From NCBI GenBank assembly GCA_963575745.1, contig CAUYUJ010003448.1, forward strand, positions 92,501 to 156,500: 64,000 nt of DNA. Reading direction: 5' to 3'. The notes beneath the pieces were generated by a model. That model worked only from the letters and a program-made list of their open reading frames with translations, ran no database searches and was not told where the DNA came from. The translations under genes were made by a program, and so were the position numbers. Shown piece by piece: positions 20,461-32,560 of the stretch (the stretch's first letter is position 1; every line of letters begins with the position of its first letter). This DNA is from Prorocentrum cordatum (taxonomy: Eukaryota > Sar > Dinophyceae > Prorocentrales > Prorocentraceae).

Positions 20461-21429
20461 ACTCGCTGCTCCTGCTGGTTTCAGCTGTATGTCAGCTTGG
20501 TTGCCAGCAGCGTTCTCCGCGGTGGTTCGTCGGTCCCCTCTTTCTTCTGGGTCGCGGGGGTCACTCGCCTCGCCATCGTCGGTCTGTCGCGGGTCGGCCG
20601 CGTCGTAGGGTCTTCCGCCGACGTCTCTCTGGGCTTCTCTCTTGCTTTTGCTTTTGCTGCTTTCCCCCTTCTCCCTTCTACTCCTTCCGGGTCGTCCCCA
20701 CCATGGGGGTCTGTCTCTGTCTGAGCGTTGTCGCCTTTTGGTCGGAGTGGTGAACCCTCTGCGACGACGCGTACAATATCTCTTGTGCCCAGGTGGTTGC
20801 CCCATCTTTTGGTTCTGTCTCCACCTGCCTTCATGGTAGCTCTTGGCGGCTTCGGTCGCGTTTGGGGTTGCTGTTTTAACGCTGGTGTCTACACTGCACG
20901 TTGGCCATGCTCGCGCCTGTCCACCACCCATATGCGCCGCCGCGTTTCGCGGGTGCTGCTCGCGGTCGCCCGCGCTCAGTTGTGGTTTTCTTGTACAAGG
21001 CTAAGCCAGTTTCGACTGCGTGGTCATCTCTGTGATGTCGACCTCCTGCATTATGTTGCACGGTCGCCTCATGTGATTCCTGCCCGCTGCAACGTCGGTG
21101 GCGTTGCTTCGTCGCGCAGTTTCCCTGCGTGTATGCATTGCCACCAAATTGGCTGGTCTGGCAACCTTACAACTCTTTTTCGTTGTCTCCTCGAGGCTCT
21201 AATTAGCACCAGGACTATTGTTTGCGCTTCAAACTTCCTGTGTCAAGCTTTCGCTCCACGGGTTCTTCGGCCGCTGCACTTTGGCTTTACAGCGCCTCCC
21301 TTTTTTCACTACCAATATGCACGGCCGTGACTAAATTATCTCATCATGGCGAGTTCGACTAAGTTCGTTCGCAAGTGGCACCTCCACCTGCCGACCGCGC
21401 CCGAGGCCCCCCTGCGCCAACGACATAAA
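20461..21429. other. Unclassified sequence
   Basis: Pyrimidine-biased on the plus strand, with overlapping minus-strand frames of Arg/Lys/Glu-rich composition at 20481-20931. No conserved motif. Confidence 0.4.
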
Positions 21430-21545
21430 AAAGCGTGTGCGCACGTGTGCGTGTGTGCGTGATTGCGTGTGTGCGTGTATACGTGTGTGCGTGTGTGCGT
21501 GTGTGCGTGTATGCGCGTGTGCGTGTGTACGTGTGTGTGCGAGTT
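21430..21545 (+). repeat. (GTGTGC)n microsatellite; related runs at 22270-22300 and 22370-22405
   Basis: GTGTGCGTGTGTGCG units with GTGTAT variants. Shorter GTGTGT/GTGCGC runs recur about 830 and 930 bp downstream. Alternating purine-pyrimidine sequence of this type can adopt Z-DNA. Confidence 0.9.
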
Positions 21546-24228
21546 TCCTCGTGCCTTTTGTTTTTCTCGTCGTCTCTTCCTCATTTCTCTTTTTCATAGT
21601 AACGGCGGTTGTCTGGCTGGATAGCCAACTCGCCGCGCTCGTTTGCCCTAACAGTAGCACGGTGGATTGACCCTCTTCACCTCTGTCCGTCCTTACAGGC
21701 TTGCGGACGTGACAGTCTCTTTGTTTGCGGGCAGGTTGTGCGATAATATCGTTGATTCGTGCGCCCCATGTCCGGTGCTTGAAGTATTGGGCGCGGCTGA
21801 TGACGCAGCTTCTTTGGTACGCGGCGGCTGGCATTGTCACGTCGTTGGCCCTACCTCACGCATCATCGCGGTCGCTTTGCGCTGCTGATCTGTAGGTCAG
21901 CACCCTGCCTATCTGCCTCGCAGATCCGCTGGGTTGGCCACACTGCCGATCTGCATAGCAGTACTTATTGTTTGCGCTGCACTGTCTAACACCGCTTATT
22001 TTTTGCGCTTCACTGTCTAACACCGCTATGGTGATTCAGTGGCCGCAATTAGTTATGCGCTGTCGCGCTTCGCTTCACTTTGAGTTGAGTAATATCCTCG
22101 TTTTCTGGCCGCTGCATGTTTCGTTCGGACTTACAGTTCCTCTAACACACCCTTCGATTGCATATTGCATTGTGCGACGCTTGTACGCTGCGCTGTCGAC
22201 AATGCCGGTCACACTTAGCACCTCCAGCTGCTGCTCGCGCTCGAAGACCGTCCGCGCCGCTGACTTAAAAATGTGTGTGCGTGTGTGCGCGTGTGTTTCT
22301 AATTAAAGCTGTGCGTAGCCCGCCTAGCTTTTAGCGGAAGAGGTTCGCTCTCGCCCCGCAGATCAAAAAGTGTGTGCGCGTGTGTGTGTGAAATCATTGT
22401 GTGTGTTAAGAAGTCACCCAGAGCTTTCTGACTGGCTTTTCGGCGCTAACAGCTATACGGTCCGCCACTGCTGTCGCTGAGGCGGGCGAAACAAACAAAA
22501 CAACATGCGATCAGAAGAATAGCGATGCACGTCCAAACCAAACAAATCCCAGCGGAGCGGTAGAGTATGGACACCCCGGACCAGCCGAGAACCATCGACA
22601 AATCTGCAGCAGCGAGATGGAAGAATACATATGAGAACCCACGACCAGCCGAAGCAAGCGGGAAATCCCAGCGACCAGGGGCAGCGATAACAGCGTGAAA
22701 GCAACGGAAAGCAACCGAACCACAGCTGAACGAAAGCCATGTCATATTGCTCGCAGAATACCGCACTCTGATGACACCACATCTCCCGTCGTCCAGCATC
22801 TTCAGTGTTCTCGACGCCATACGCCTACCGCGCTGTGTGCGAGGGAGGTAGAATGCCGACTGGCGCTGTGGGGGCGGGCAGACCGACCCACCGCTTTGTC
22901 GCATCAGCTCCGCTCCCAGGCCCCCCGAGCGGCCCGAGAGCGGTGATGAAGTCGCTTGGCAGCGCAACTCGATATCACGACTATGCTAAAGTTTCCACCC
23001 GCACGGTGTCCGAGCGAGCCTCAGCGAACAGCAGATGAGATAGATGGAGAGTGGAAGGCGATCGGAAAGCTGACGGCCGCGATACTGCAGAAACTTGTCT
23101 TCTCTATCGGCCACACTCGAGCGTCGAACAGGGGAGGTGACCACGGACGAGCGCCTCACTGCAGGATTCGAGGCCACGGAATCAGGCAAGGCATCGGAGA
23201 AAATTGCCTCGCAGTGCTGCGTGCTTTTCCCCGAAGCGAAAGGGTCGTACTGCCCTGTAGCACTGCAACAAACACCCGAAGATGAGTACTGCCTCGCAGT
23301 GCAGCAAACGGAACACCCGCCACCGCCCTCCGCGCCCAGGGACCGCGCCGCAAATCAGAGAACCTTCGAACTGACATGCTCATGTAATGCTGTTGAGCGC
23401 GGCTTAGGTCCCGTTTAACCCAGTATGTTTCAGTGCAGTCTGGCACTTCTCGAACTAATTACTCCAGTGAAACGCGGTTTTGTCAGTCATTCTCTGCGTT
23501 TCGTCCAACCTAATAGGACTCCACCAATTCGAGTATGGCTTGTTCTGGTCTGGTCTCATAAAGCTCCCTTTCACTCAGTTCATGCGAAACGCCCTGTCAC
23601 TATGTGGACAGGACTGAACTAAGCACGCAATTCATGTCAGAAGATCATACGATCTAGGCTGCTTCGTAAACCACCAGCAGCCCACCAGCATCAAGCCTCG
23701 ATCGAAAAACATACAGGAAAAGATGGACAAACCCTTCCACAAACCTTCTACGTCGTGATTTGTTCAACCTTTGGGCCCCAGAACTCACGACCCGTTCCCC
23801 AGCGACAGTGTTCTGTCGCGGGCTGGTCTTGTGATCCCCAAACGTTCTGAAATATCGCTGGGATTGAAAAAACAGTCTGCCGGAGGTCTGGGTCCCCACC
23901 CCCCTCTTCCTGTCACCCCCTGAAACAGCGCGCAGCGGTCTGGATTACCCGTGGACCGGGAATCTGGCCCCTTCGACAAGGAGAACAGAACGCAGTCAAC
24001 GACACAAAATGTCGCCTCGAAACTGACGGCTGCCTGAGACCCAGACCTCCGGCGGATTGACTTGTCCGATCCCAAAGGATTTCCTCAACTTCGGGCCTCC
24101 AGGAGCCGTTTGTGGACCCCGGGACCATCGGAGAACGACGTCTCCAAATGCGGTACCCGGCGCCTCGAGCACAGGGCCGCCGCAAAATGAAGTGTCGGAG
24201 CCTGTTCTGGGGAAGGCTTCGCAGTGCC
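21546..24228. other. Unclassified sequence without a supported gene
   Basis: Apart from the short GTGTGC runs, this stretch holds only modest open frames. The largest is 173 residues on minus (22446-22967), with no recognisable domain and with shadow frames of similar length. No tandem repeat is obvious by eye. Confidence 0.4.
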
Positions 24229-26205
24229 TGTCCTTGGCCCACCTGGCACCAACAAAAAGAACGCTCGGAACGCAGGCACACACAGATAAACGTGTACGTA
24301 TGTACGCGCATACATGTGTATACACACATGCATATATACATAGATACGCCAATGTACCATATGTACACATATATGCATACATAAATACATGTATACCTAT
24401 ATGCGCAAAAAAGCATGTAGATATATAAATATGTGTATCTACGTATAGATGTACAAGTATGTATACATGAATACACAGAAGTACATACACACATATGATC
24501 ACAACGATCCCTGTATGTCTAGATAGATGTGCGTATGCGCATACGACTTGGAATGAGGAATAATGAAGAAGCGAGCGAGGATGATGAGCGAAGCTGGGCG
24601 AGGACCTTCGGGTGGGGCGGCCAAAACTCCCGATAGATAACTACCGAATGCCGTCAAGAGCGGCAATACGTACCCCTGGTCAGGGCATCGAGCCCTGCAC
24701 GAACTCCGAAAGCGCACACGCGCATCGCAATGTCGCGCAAGAAATCGGCACTCGCGCACATGCGCCACCGTGCCCTCGGCACGCAGTGGAGTGCCTCAAG
24801 ACTCATGCAGCTCCGCGAGGTCAACGGCTTGTGGCTCTCAAGGGGCTCTTCAGAACCCGGACACCCACTTCCCCGTGCGGTCCCGGGCGCCACTGCGCCC
24901 TGCCGTGCCCCCTGAACCTTTGGGACTCCAAGAGAGCCCCAAAACGGGCAAAGATTAAGTCGGGCCTGTCCCACTACAGGCGGATTTTGAACGAAATCTA
25001 TATATATATATTATTCTAACACACATTAAAATCAAAAATAAAAAATAAAAAATGTCAACAAAATACTCCAGAAAGTCGTCCCCTGACTATTTTCTGACTG
25101 GTCTTGAATATTCCCCCTGTAGAGGGACAGGCCCGACTTAAGGCAAAAAAGACCCTGAGAGATCGCAAAGACGGCCGAAAGGGTCCCCAGTCTTCGAACG
25201 ACCGGTCCAGATGCCCCCAAGACACACCAAAAGGCCTCCAAGGGGCCTCCCAAGAGGCCAAATTCATTGATTGTCCCAAGGTTTTGAAGGAGTTTGGCGT
25301 CTTCGCCGCTTCAGCTTCCGACGCTCCCAGACGGCCCAAGAGGCCCCCAAGAACGCCGCAAGACGGCCCCAGAGGCCTCCAAGAGGGTCCCAAGACGGCA
25401 CAAGACGGCCCCAAACCTTACCAAGACGGCCCAAGAGGCCCTCAAGAAGGCTCCCAGAAGGGGGTCCCGACGGGGAACCCGAATGGACACTTCGAGCCCT
25501 CCGCCCCGGGAGGCCCCCAGGAGGCCCCAAGAGGCCCCCAACACACCGCCAACAGCCCCCAACAGGTCCCCAAGAGGTCCCCAGGTAGCCCTAAGAGGCC
25601 CCCAAGAGGCTCCCAAGAAGCCCCCCAAAAGGCTCCCAAGAAGCACAATAACTACCCCCAAGAGACCCCCGAGAGAGCTCCCAAGAGACCCCAAGAAGCA
25701 TCCCTGAGGGGGAATAACGAGCCTCCGAGCTGGGAGCTGCCGACAGAAACTTGGACGCAGGTTCGCGCCGCGGTCAGACACAGCAGGTGCAACCCTCGTG
25801 GTGTCCCATAGGGCACCCTGCACCAAGCGAGACAGGATCCCCACGCGCGGCATTCGCCCGGCGACAGTTCACAAGCCTGAGAGCCAGCAGCACAAAAGCC
25901 GCCCTTCAGACGCGCAGAGTAGAATTGATCGAGGTGCTCGAGCTTGAGACCGCATGCGGGGCGGCCCTACAGTGCCCCTCCCTGGCCCACCTGGCACCTG
26001 CAAAAGCAACGCTCAGGGCGCATAGATACGACTGGAAATGACAAGGAATGGGGAAGAGGACGAGAATGATGAGCGAAGCTGGGCGAGGACCTTCGGTTGA
26101 GGCGGCCTAGTCCCCCGATGGACAAGCACCGAACGCTGCTGCAGCCATTAAAAATCACCCCCGATCGGGGCGTCCATCCCTGATCGAACTCGCCCTCTAG
26201 GCGAC
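24229..26205. repeat. Two copies of a dispersed repeat (24229-24725 and 25975-26205), with a third partial at about 26240-26310
   Basis: Both copies start with CTTGGCCCACCTGGCACC or CCTGGCCCACCTGGCACC, then AACGCTC, later GATGAGCGAAGCTGGGCGAG followed by GACCTTCGG, then a matching CACCGAA/TACCGAA and ATCGAGCC/CATCCCTG tail. In the first copy, the middle is expanded by 250 bp of TACATA/ATGTAT microsatellite (24285-24530). The third copy keeps only AAGCTGGGCGAGGAACGTCG and flanks. The role is unknown; it may be the end of a mobile element. Confidence 0.65.
25180..25700 (+). repeat. CCCAAGAGGCC-type minisatellite; also at 26560-27075 and 31085-31560
   Basis: Degenerate 9-12 bp units around CCCCAAGAGGCCCCC. 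On the minus strand this reads as repeated GASWGPLGGLLGASW peptide, a by-product of the repeat. Three arrays of the same type lie within 6.4 kb, separated by other sequence. Confidence 0.9.
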
Positions 26206-26446
26206 TAATCGTCACTTGCCCGAGTGAAACGGAGGACGAGGATGAGAGCAAAAGGGAAGAGCGAAGTACCAAAGCTGGGCGAGGAACGTCGGGTGGGGAG
26301 GCGGAATTTCCCGAGAAAGAAATCCCACCAGCCCTTTAGGGCGTGAGCAACCCTCCTTCTTCCCCTTCGGGGAGGGGTCCATCCCTCCCCCTACCCCCTA
26401 CCCCTGGACCTGGATGGGGTGGGCGCCGGGCCGTTAGAGCGTCCAA

Positions 26447-26960
26447 GATGGCCTCGGCGAGAAGGCCAAAATCACTGATGTCACTAAGGTGTTGGCCACA
26501 TGTTGACCTCCTGGGGGGGGGCACTAACTAAGGAGCCCCCTCATTTGAGCGATCTCCTCCAAAATGGCCCCAGAGGCTCCAAAGGGTGCGCCCAGGAGGC
26601 CCTAAGAGGCCCCCCGGGGGCCCCCACGATGCCCCCAAGACGTTCCCAAAAGATCCCCAAGGGGCCCCAGGAGCCCCCCCCAGTGGCACCCGAGTCGCCC
26701 CAAGAGGCATCGGCGAGAAGGCCAAAATCATGTATTGTACTTGGGTGTTGGCCACACTTTTGTCTCCTGGGGAGGGGGGCCTAATTTAGGGAGGCCCGTC
26801 CTTTGATCGATCTCCAAGAAGGCCCTAAAATTGCCACCGAGGCTCCCAAGGGTGCCCCAAGACGGCCCCAAGAGGTGACCGAAAGGCCCGAGGAGGCCAC
26901 CAAGACGCCCCCAAGATGCCTCCAAGAGGCTCCCAAGAGACCCCCAAGAGACCCCCAAGA
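26447..26960 (+). repeat. Direct duplication of about 257 bp
   Basis: GGCGAGAAGGCCAAAATCA, GGTGTTGGCCACA, CTCCTGGGG..GGGG, TTTGA.CGATCTCC and GCTCC.AAGGGTGC occur in the same order from about 26455 and again from about 26712. The two copies span the CCCAAGAGG minisatellite, which differs in length between them. Confidence 0.7.
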
Positions 26961-27123
26961 GGCTCCCCAGAGGCACCCCTGACGCCCCAAGAAGCGGAGA
27001 CTGCCAAGAAACCTCCAAGACGCCCAAGAGGACTCCAAGGAAGTCTCTGAAAACATCCGAAAAAACTCCGAGAGGCATCATGAAGCTTCTGGCTTTTCTG
27101 GTCGCCCTCCTCCTCCTCCTCCG

Positions 27124-28480
27124 ATGATGAATCCTCCATCCTCCCCCTCTTCGGGCATGACGTCTTACCCAGCACTTTCTTCTACTGCACGCTCCTCCAC
27201 ATCCCTGATCAGGGCAATTCGTCTGGGCATGGTTCCTGAATGGGCTGGTGGGGTCACTTTTTTAGTCAGCGGCCGCGGGCGAGCGCGCCAGCGGCGAGTC
27301 AGGTCAAAGCGGGCTACGCAGAGACTAATTAGGCAGAGGCGGCGTGCAAGGCTACAGCTAACGCGGCAAGCCGAGGCCTCACGCAGCGGCCCAGCGGAAG
27401 GTGGGTGGCAGGAGAAACTGAAACTCAGTGGAACTGCCAGCGTGCAAAGATGCAGGCCCGTCGAAGGCGCCAGAAGTCGGGATGGCTGGTGGGGTTACGC
27501 GAAACGTCTAAAACTTCAAACGCTGACGGCCGTACAACATGGCGCTGGGAAACGCAGGCGCCGCCGCCCGCCCAGCCCGCCGCAGGCTGCCTCGCCAATG
27601 GCCCTTTCGGCCGGCCCTTCAAAAAGAGTGCTGCCCGTGCGCGGTTGGCACAAGACAGATCCGTTCCAACGAAGCAGAAGCCTCCGATCCGGGAACTGGC
27701 GAGAAGCATGTTCGCCAGTCGCCAGTTGCCGTAGACTCAGCAGGTGCGGACCCCGAAGTGCCGCGTGGCCCACGAGGAACGCGGGCGCGCTCACGGCGAG
27801 AGGCCCGACGCCTCAGACAAGGATGGTCCCGCGACGCGCCCGCGGCTGCACACGCCGCAGAATGGCGAATCCGGCGCGCGCGTCTCACGCAGAGGCCCGA
27901 AGCCGCAGGCGAAAGCGCTCCGGCGCTTCACCGTCAGCAGCATCTCCCCGAGTGGCGAGTCGGGCCCGCAGCGGTCCACCGCGCCAGGATCCCAGGCCTC
28001 GGTCGCCCCCTGCCCGAAGGCGAGGCCGTGGGTCGCCTCCCGCAGGGTGGCGGAGCCGCGCCGCGTCCTCCACAGCATGCTGTCGAGCGGCGAGGTATCG
28101 CAGCGGTCCACCGCGTTGGGCTCGAGGGCCTCGTCTTCATCCGACCCATCGAGCTCCAGGGCCTCGTCATCATCCGACGATTTAGAATCGAGGTCCTCGT
28201 CACAAACCGACCCACGGAAGTCAACCATCATGGACCCGAAGCCTTCGCAAGTGGCCGTCGTCGATGCGCTGACCAGCCTGGCCCAGTCTTTCGATGAGTT
28301 CTTGTTGCTCCTCGCCCTTAGGCGGTCGAGGCTCTTGGCCGTCGACAGGTGCATCCCAGGAATCAACGCCATGTTCAAGGAAGCTGGGCGGAGGCAACGG
28401 AACATGATGCAATGAAGAATGCAGCGAGCTGTTTCGAAATCTGGCCAAATTTGGCTTGATCCAGCGCACACGTTGAACGA
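27124..28480. other. Region with long overlapping frames; minus frame 27791-28471 has acidic and repeated segments
   Basis: Frames on both strands stay open because of high GC. The most protein-like is minus 27791-28471 (226 residues). It holds an acidic stretch (DDDEALELDGSDEDEALEP) and two similar blocks about 40 residues long, beginning NAVDRCDTSPLDSML and GAVDRCGPDSPLGEML. A plus-strand frame, 27744-28415, ends in FDEFLLLLALRRSRLLAVDR. None matches a family I know, and the plus and minus readings cannot both be real. I treat it as possible coding remnant of unknown function. Confidence 0.25.
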
Positions 28481-28589
28481 AATCCACCGATCCTGTGTGT
28501 CTCTCTAGGCGTGTGGGATGTTCCCCCCTATATGTCCCCCAGGGGACCCAGAACTGAAAATTTGCAGTCGCTCGAGCGATGTTGCATCG

Positions 28590-31088
28590 TTTGACGGTGG
28601 GTGGCCCATTGTCAGAAGGGCAATCGACGAAACCAACCCCGATTGTCCATTTGACAATGGAGGGGTAAGGGATTTCTCACTGTCAAGTGGGGAACCAGGT
28701 TTACCGATGGCCCCCCTGACAATGGCGCCCCCACCGTCAAATGGGCGTTCGGTGTTCATTTCCCACCGCTCTGGCTTAGTCCCGCAATTGCCAATTCGAG
28801 GAGGAGGAGGAGGCGGAGGACGAGGACGAGGAGGAGGGGCGACCCACTGCGAAATGGCACCCTGAAGATCCCCCTTCCGGCCCGCTCGCCCCCCCCGAAT
28901 GCCCATCTGACAGTGGGGCCCCACTATCAGATCGCCCTTCGGCCCCCCCGGCCGGGGCCCCCGAAAGCGCATTCGACAATAGGGCCCCTCTGTCACACAG
29001 CCATTCGGGCCCCTTCCTCCGCTGGAGTCCCCCAAGCTCCCTTTGAATCCCTTCGGACGCTTTGAAATCATGACAGCTTCCGCGGGGTTCCTTGACATTA
29101 TGAAGGGTTCCTCTGGGTTCCTTTGGGCTCCTCAGGGTTCTTCTGGCCCGGCCGTCTCGAAAGATGCGAAGACGAGCTGGTGTCATATGCAAAGCACGCT
29201 GGCTGGAGCTCGTGGGCACACGCGGTATCGAGTTAGATTGTTTGGCAGGAGAATGAGAACAGCTTTTGCAGCACGCTTGGCGATGAACGCACGACGTCTC
29301 GTGCAAACATTTCATGTTTGAATTGTTTTTGACCCGATCCCACATCGAGTGGCATTCGTAGAAGGCCTGCGCGTGACTGGCGCGCCAGCCTCCCTTGCAG
29401 AGACGCTGGCTTCCCGGCGGCGGCTGCTTCCTTCGCTCGTTCGTTCCTCAGGGGTCCTGCACATTTCACCAGATTCTTTTTCATGTTTTGGGATTCCTCG
29501 GGATTACAGGTTCATACATCGTCCTTTCGATTCTCCGATGATTCCTCAGGACTCCTTCCGATTCATGCAAGTTCCTTAGGTTTCCTCCAACTTCCAAAAC
29601 ATCCGAGGATTCCGTTGGACACCTCAGGACTACAACTTGAAATACTCCAGGTTTCCCAGATTCCCCAGGAATCTTCTCGATTGCCGCGCATATCTTAGGA
29701 CTTCACCAGATTCCCCAAAACTTCTCCAAACTCCTCAAAATTCATCTGAATTCGAACACGTCCTACGGGCTCCTCATTTAATTTGGGGCCTCACTGCGAA
29801 ATGGCAATTCGGCACCCCCCACCCTCTGGATTCTCCCAACTTCCTCTGGGCTCCTCTGGGTGCCTTCAATTATCGCCCCCCCCCCAGGTGAGCATTTGAC
29901 AGCGGGGTTTCACGTCAAATGTCTATTTCCCCCTATTGGATTATCCAAACTTGCTTTGGGTTCCTTTGGGTGCCTTCAAATTCTCCCAAATTCCATGGGT
30001 TTCCTTTGGTTTCCTCAGGGTTCATCTGGGTTCCCTTGGGTTCCTCGAAATTCCAGCAGATGTTGCAGGATTCCTGTTGATTCATTTGGGTTCCTTTCGG
30101 TTCCTGCTGATTCCTCGCCATTCCTCTCGTTCCCCGTCTAGTTCATCCGAATGTCTTCAGATCCCAGCTCATTCTTCAGGCTTCCTCAAGTTCCCAAAAG
30201 AATCGATACGTGTCCTTTGGATTCCCCTGGATGCCTTAAGAATGCTCCAAATTTTTCCCAGTTCCCTGCAGTCCTCCAGACTCCATAACATGCCCTATGG
30301 CTTCTCCAGAGCCCTCAGAACTTCTCGAGATTCTTCAAGATAAGACATTCGAGGGTTCCTCCAGATTCCTCGCGATTCCCCTGGCACGCTCCAAATGTCC
30401 TAGATTCCGCGGGAAGCCTCCGCATTCCCGCGGATTCTTAAGGAACTCTCCAGATTCACCAGAACTTCTCCAGATTCCTTCAGATTCCTCTGGGCTCGCA
30501 CACGTCCTACGAGTTAGTCATTCTTTCGCTTCTAGGGGCACCCCGAATGAGCTGCGGGCAGTGGGGCCCCACCGTCACATGTCCACTCGGGCCGCCCCCT
30601 GCTGCATTCTACCAACTACCCTTGGATTCCTTATGGTGCCCACAAATTATCCCAAATTGAATGGGATTCCTTCGAAAATCCTCGGGTTTCTGCTGCATTC
30701 CTTTGAACTCCTCAGCGTTCCTGCACACTCCACCGGATTCATGTTCATGTCTTCGAGTTCCTCACGATTCCAAACTCCTCAGACGTCCTTCCAAATCATT
30801 TCTGATTATTCAGAATTCCGTCAGCTTCGTGTCGATTCCTGCACTTTCCTCAAATTGCCAAACGATTCGAATGTTCCCCTGGACTCTTCTGGATTCCCTT
30901 TGGGCGCTCCAGATGTCCCAGATTCCTGGGGAATTCTCCAAATTCCTCAGGACTTCTCCAGATTCCCAAACCTCCCCTGGACTCCTCAAGAGTCCGCTGG
31001 ATTCGAACACGTCCTATGGATTCCTTGTTTTGTTTCATTCCTTTGACCCCCCTCCCAACGCGCAGTTGACAGCGGTGCATCACCGTCA
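28590..31088. repeat. Family of about 28-bp imperfect palindromes (TTTGACAGTGGGGCCCC type)
   Basis: The clearest copy is 28905-28932: ATCTGACAGTGGGG followed by its near-perfect reverse complement, one mismatch pair. Others: about 28590-28615, 28650-28690 (longer loop), 28717-28739, 28971-28999, 29893-29921 (arms CATTTGAC and GTCAAATG, perfect), 30555-30580 (centre GGGGCCCC) and 31067-31088. All share TGAC near one end, a GTGGGG-like half and GTCA near the other end, and they fall between minisatellite arrays. Confidence 0.75.
29470..31020 (+). repeat. GGATTCCTC-type minisatellite
   Basis: Degenerate 9-15 bp units such as GATTCCTCAGGA, TTGGGTTCCTTT and CCAGATTCC fill most of this interval; palindromes and short unique pieces interrupt it. 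On the plus strand it encodes Ser/Phe/Leu-rich frames, which are by-products. Confidence 0.85.
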
Positions 31089-31629
31089 GCATGATCCCCA
31101 GACGGCCCAAGAGGCTTCCAAAACGCCCCAAGAAGCCTCCAAGAGCACTCCCAGGAAGGCCCCAAGAGACGAAATCCACTGTCTTTTGACTTTGACATGT
31201 TGTCGCGTTTCACCCTTTTCGGCCTCCCGACGCTCCAAGGCTGCCCAAGTATCCTCAAGCATCGCCCCAAGATGGCCTAAGTGGCCCCCAAGAGGGCGCC
31301 GACACAGCCCAAGAAGCCCCCAAGATGGGCCAAGAGGCCTCCAAGAAACAAAAAGAAACAAATAGCCCGAGGGGAACCACGAATTGACAGGTCGAGACCA
31401 AGAAAACCCTAGGAAGCCCCAAGATGCCCCCAAGAGGCCCCAAAAGGCCCCCGAAAGACCCCCAGGAAGCCCCTACAGCATCCCAAGAGGCTCCCAAGAG
31501 GCCCCAGAGCAAGACGCCGGAGGCTCCCAAAGAGCCCCCCAAAAAGATTCCAAGAAACACCCCTGAGGACTCGGACCCACCACCCAGGCATGGTGGCGGG
31601 AAATGTCGATGCCCACTGAAAACTAATCG

Positions 31630-31641
31630 TGATCCTCATCC

Positions 31642-31692
<51 letters not shown>

Positions 31693-31949
31693 GCATCATC
31701 AACATCATCAGCATCATCATCATCGTCGTCACCATCATCAGCAGCATCAGCATCAGCATCAGCATCAGCATCAGCATCAGCATCATCATCAGCATCATCA
31801 CCATCACCACCACCATCATCATCATCATCATCATCACCACCATCATCATCCTCATCCTCCTCCTCCTCCTCATCATCATCATCATCCTCATCCTCATCCT
31901 CATCCTCATTCTCACCATCAGCAGCATCATCACCATCATCATCATCACC

Positions 31950-32017
<68 letters not shown>

Positions 32018-32293
32018 TTTCACCACCATCATCATCATCCTGCTCCTCCTGCTCCTGCTCCTCCTGCTGGTGCTCCTCCACATCATCATCCTCCTCCGCC
32101 TCTAGCTCGTCATCCTTTATTCCTCTCCTCCTCCTATCCCAACTCCTCCGACGAACGTCAACGCTATCATTATCATGGTTTCCTTCGACCTATTGATGAT
32201 CATCATCGCCTTCAAAGTTTGCATCATCATTATCATTATAATTATCATCATCAGCATCAGCATCATCAGCATCATCAGCATCAGCATCATCAG

Positions 32294-32331
<38 letters not shown>

Positions 32332-32560
32332 CCACCATCATCATCAGCATCATCATCGTCATCATCATCACCAGTATCATTCACATCATCATTATTAGTA
32401 TCATCAGCAGCAGCATCATCCTCACCATCATCACCATCATCATTATCAACATCGTCATCATCATCACCATGATCATTCGCATCATAATTTTAGTACCATC
32501 ATCAACAGCATCGTCATCATCAGCAGCAGCATCATCACCATCATCACCGTCATCAGTCGA
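31630..32560 (+). repeat. (ATC)n microsatellite, second large tract
   Basis: CAT/ATC triplets with AGC, CCT and CAC variants at 31630-32045. A short non-repetitive island lies at about 32046-32220, then more ATC triplets run to about 32560. Poly-His, poly-Ile and poly-Asp frames are artefacts of the repeat. Confidence 0.95.

Noticed and set aside
22446-22967. 173-residue minus frame with a hydrophobic C-terminal half
   Set aside because: No recognisable domain, overlapping frames of similar length, no start context; kept only as unclassified sequence.
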